Shown here: in pieces, positions 63,909 through 64,000 of the stretch
Position numbering within the stretch: the stretch's first letter is position 1
Layout: every line of letters begins with the position of its first letter
The notes under the pieces: generated by a model
What the model saw: the letters and a program-made list of their open reading frames with translations, nothing else
What the model was told of the DNA's origin: nothing
Database searches by the model: none
Assembly: GCF_016650635.1 (NCBI RefSeq)
Contig: NZ_JAEKFI010000001.1
Location: 1,178,001-1,242,000 of the forward strand
Direction of reading: 5' to 3'
Length of the DNA stretch: 64,000 nucleotides
Source of the DNA: Pseudomonas sp. TH43
GTDB taxonomy: Bacteria; Pseudomonadota; Gammaproteobacteria; Pseudomonadales; Pseudomonadaceae
Position numbers and translations under genes: made by a program

Positions 63909-64000
63909 ATGCGCAAACTTTTGTACCTGTTTTTTTCCATGGCCATTGTCGCCGCCCTGACCACCTACGCCATGTGGGCGGCAGACCGGCCGGCGGGTCA
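63909..64000 (+). CDS. N-terminus of an unknown exported or membrane protein (partial)
   Basis: The last 92 bases encode MRKLLYLFFSMAIVAALTTY..., a positively charged start followed by a hydrophobic stretch of about 18 residues, then AMWAADRPAG, before the window ends. This looks like a signal peptide or membrane anchor. No clear ribosome-binding site is visible. Lipases or alpha/beta hydrolases occur in this position next to fadH in pseudomonads, but the fragment is too short to show it. Confidence 0.55.
   Translation, partial: MRKLLYLFFSMAIVAALTTYAMWAADRPAG

Overview
The window is about 64 kb of chromosome from a fluorescent Pseudomonas, most likely the P. fluorescens group. The evidence is the high-GC codon use, LpxH, TamAB, a Csu-type pilus, a PrrF-type Fur-regulated sRNA, a CrcY-type catabolite-repression sRNA beside the HMG-CoA lyase gene, and at least a dozen REP/REPIN inverted-repeat elements of the two families common in this group. 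No tRNA, rRNA, CRISPR array, insertion sequence, integrase or prophage was seen. The organism assignment is an inference from content.

Layout. 1-815: the end of ppiB and lpxH. 815-1447: a 113-bp hairpin-bearing tandem repeat array. 1448-6460: an EmrAB-OMF multidrug efflux operon with its MarR regulator and twin operators. 6.6-19.4 kb: a HdeD-like membrane protein with a papain-like tail, tamA-tamB, a GNAT acetyltransferase, exonuclease III, a PstS-OmpA fusion protein, an acyl-CoA dehydrogenase and a LysR regulator. 19.5-29.5 kb: leucine/isovalerate catabolism, arranged as liuR-liuE, the crcY sRNA, a divergent acyl-CoA synthetase and liuABCD. LiuR-type palindromes lie upstream of liuR and of liuA. 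29.5-33.7 kb: an S24/CI-type repressor, a DUF3077 protein, the PrrF sRNA, an M14 carboxypeptidase and an MFS pump behind a long dyad.

33.65-40.7 kb is the most interesting part. An ECF sigma/anti-sigma pair and a catalase-like peroxidase/cytochrome b561 pair each have the same promoter pattern upstream (GGAATAATC, with GGAAT and CGTC separated by 16 bp), which points to one regulon. Between them lies a compact three-gene operon: a free-standing NRPS-type adenylation enzyme, a membrane flavoprotein resembling ferric reductases and fungal TmpA, and a crotonase. It looks like an uncharacterised small-molecule pathway.

40.7-47.2 kb: a seven-gene Csu-type (spore-coat-U) chaperone-usher pilus operon. 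47.5-52.6 kb: a second AFG1/ZapE-type ATPase, a leucine-rich-repeat protein kinase, a YebC paralog and an orphan short VgrG. 52.6-59.8 kb: 2-aminoethylphosphonate catabolism, consisting of a FAD oxidoreductase, an organophosphate-type MFS transporter, two LysR regulators, phnW and phnX. 59.9-64 kb: cytochrome b561, a D-cysteine desulfhydrase/ACC deaminase-like enzyme, fadH and the start of another gene.

All assignments come from reading the sequence by eye. No database search or alignment program was run.
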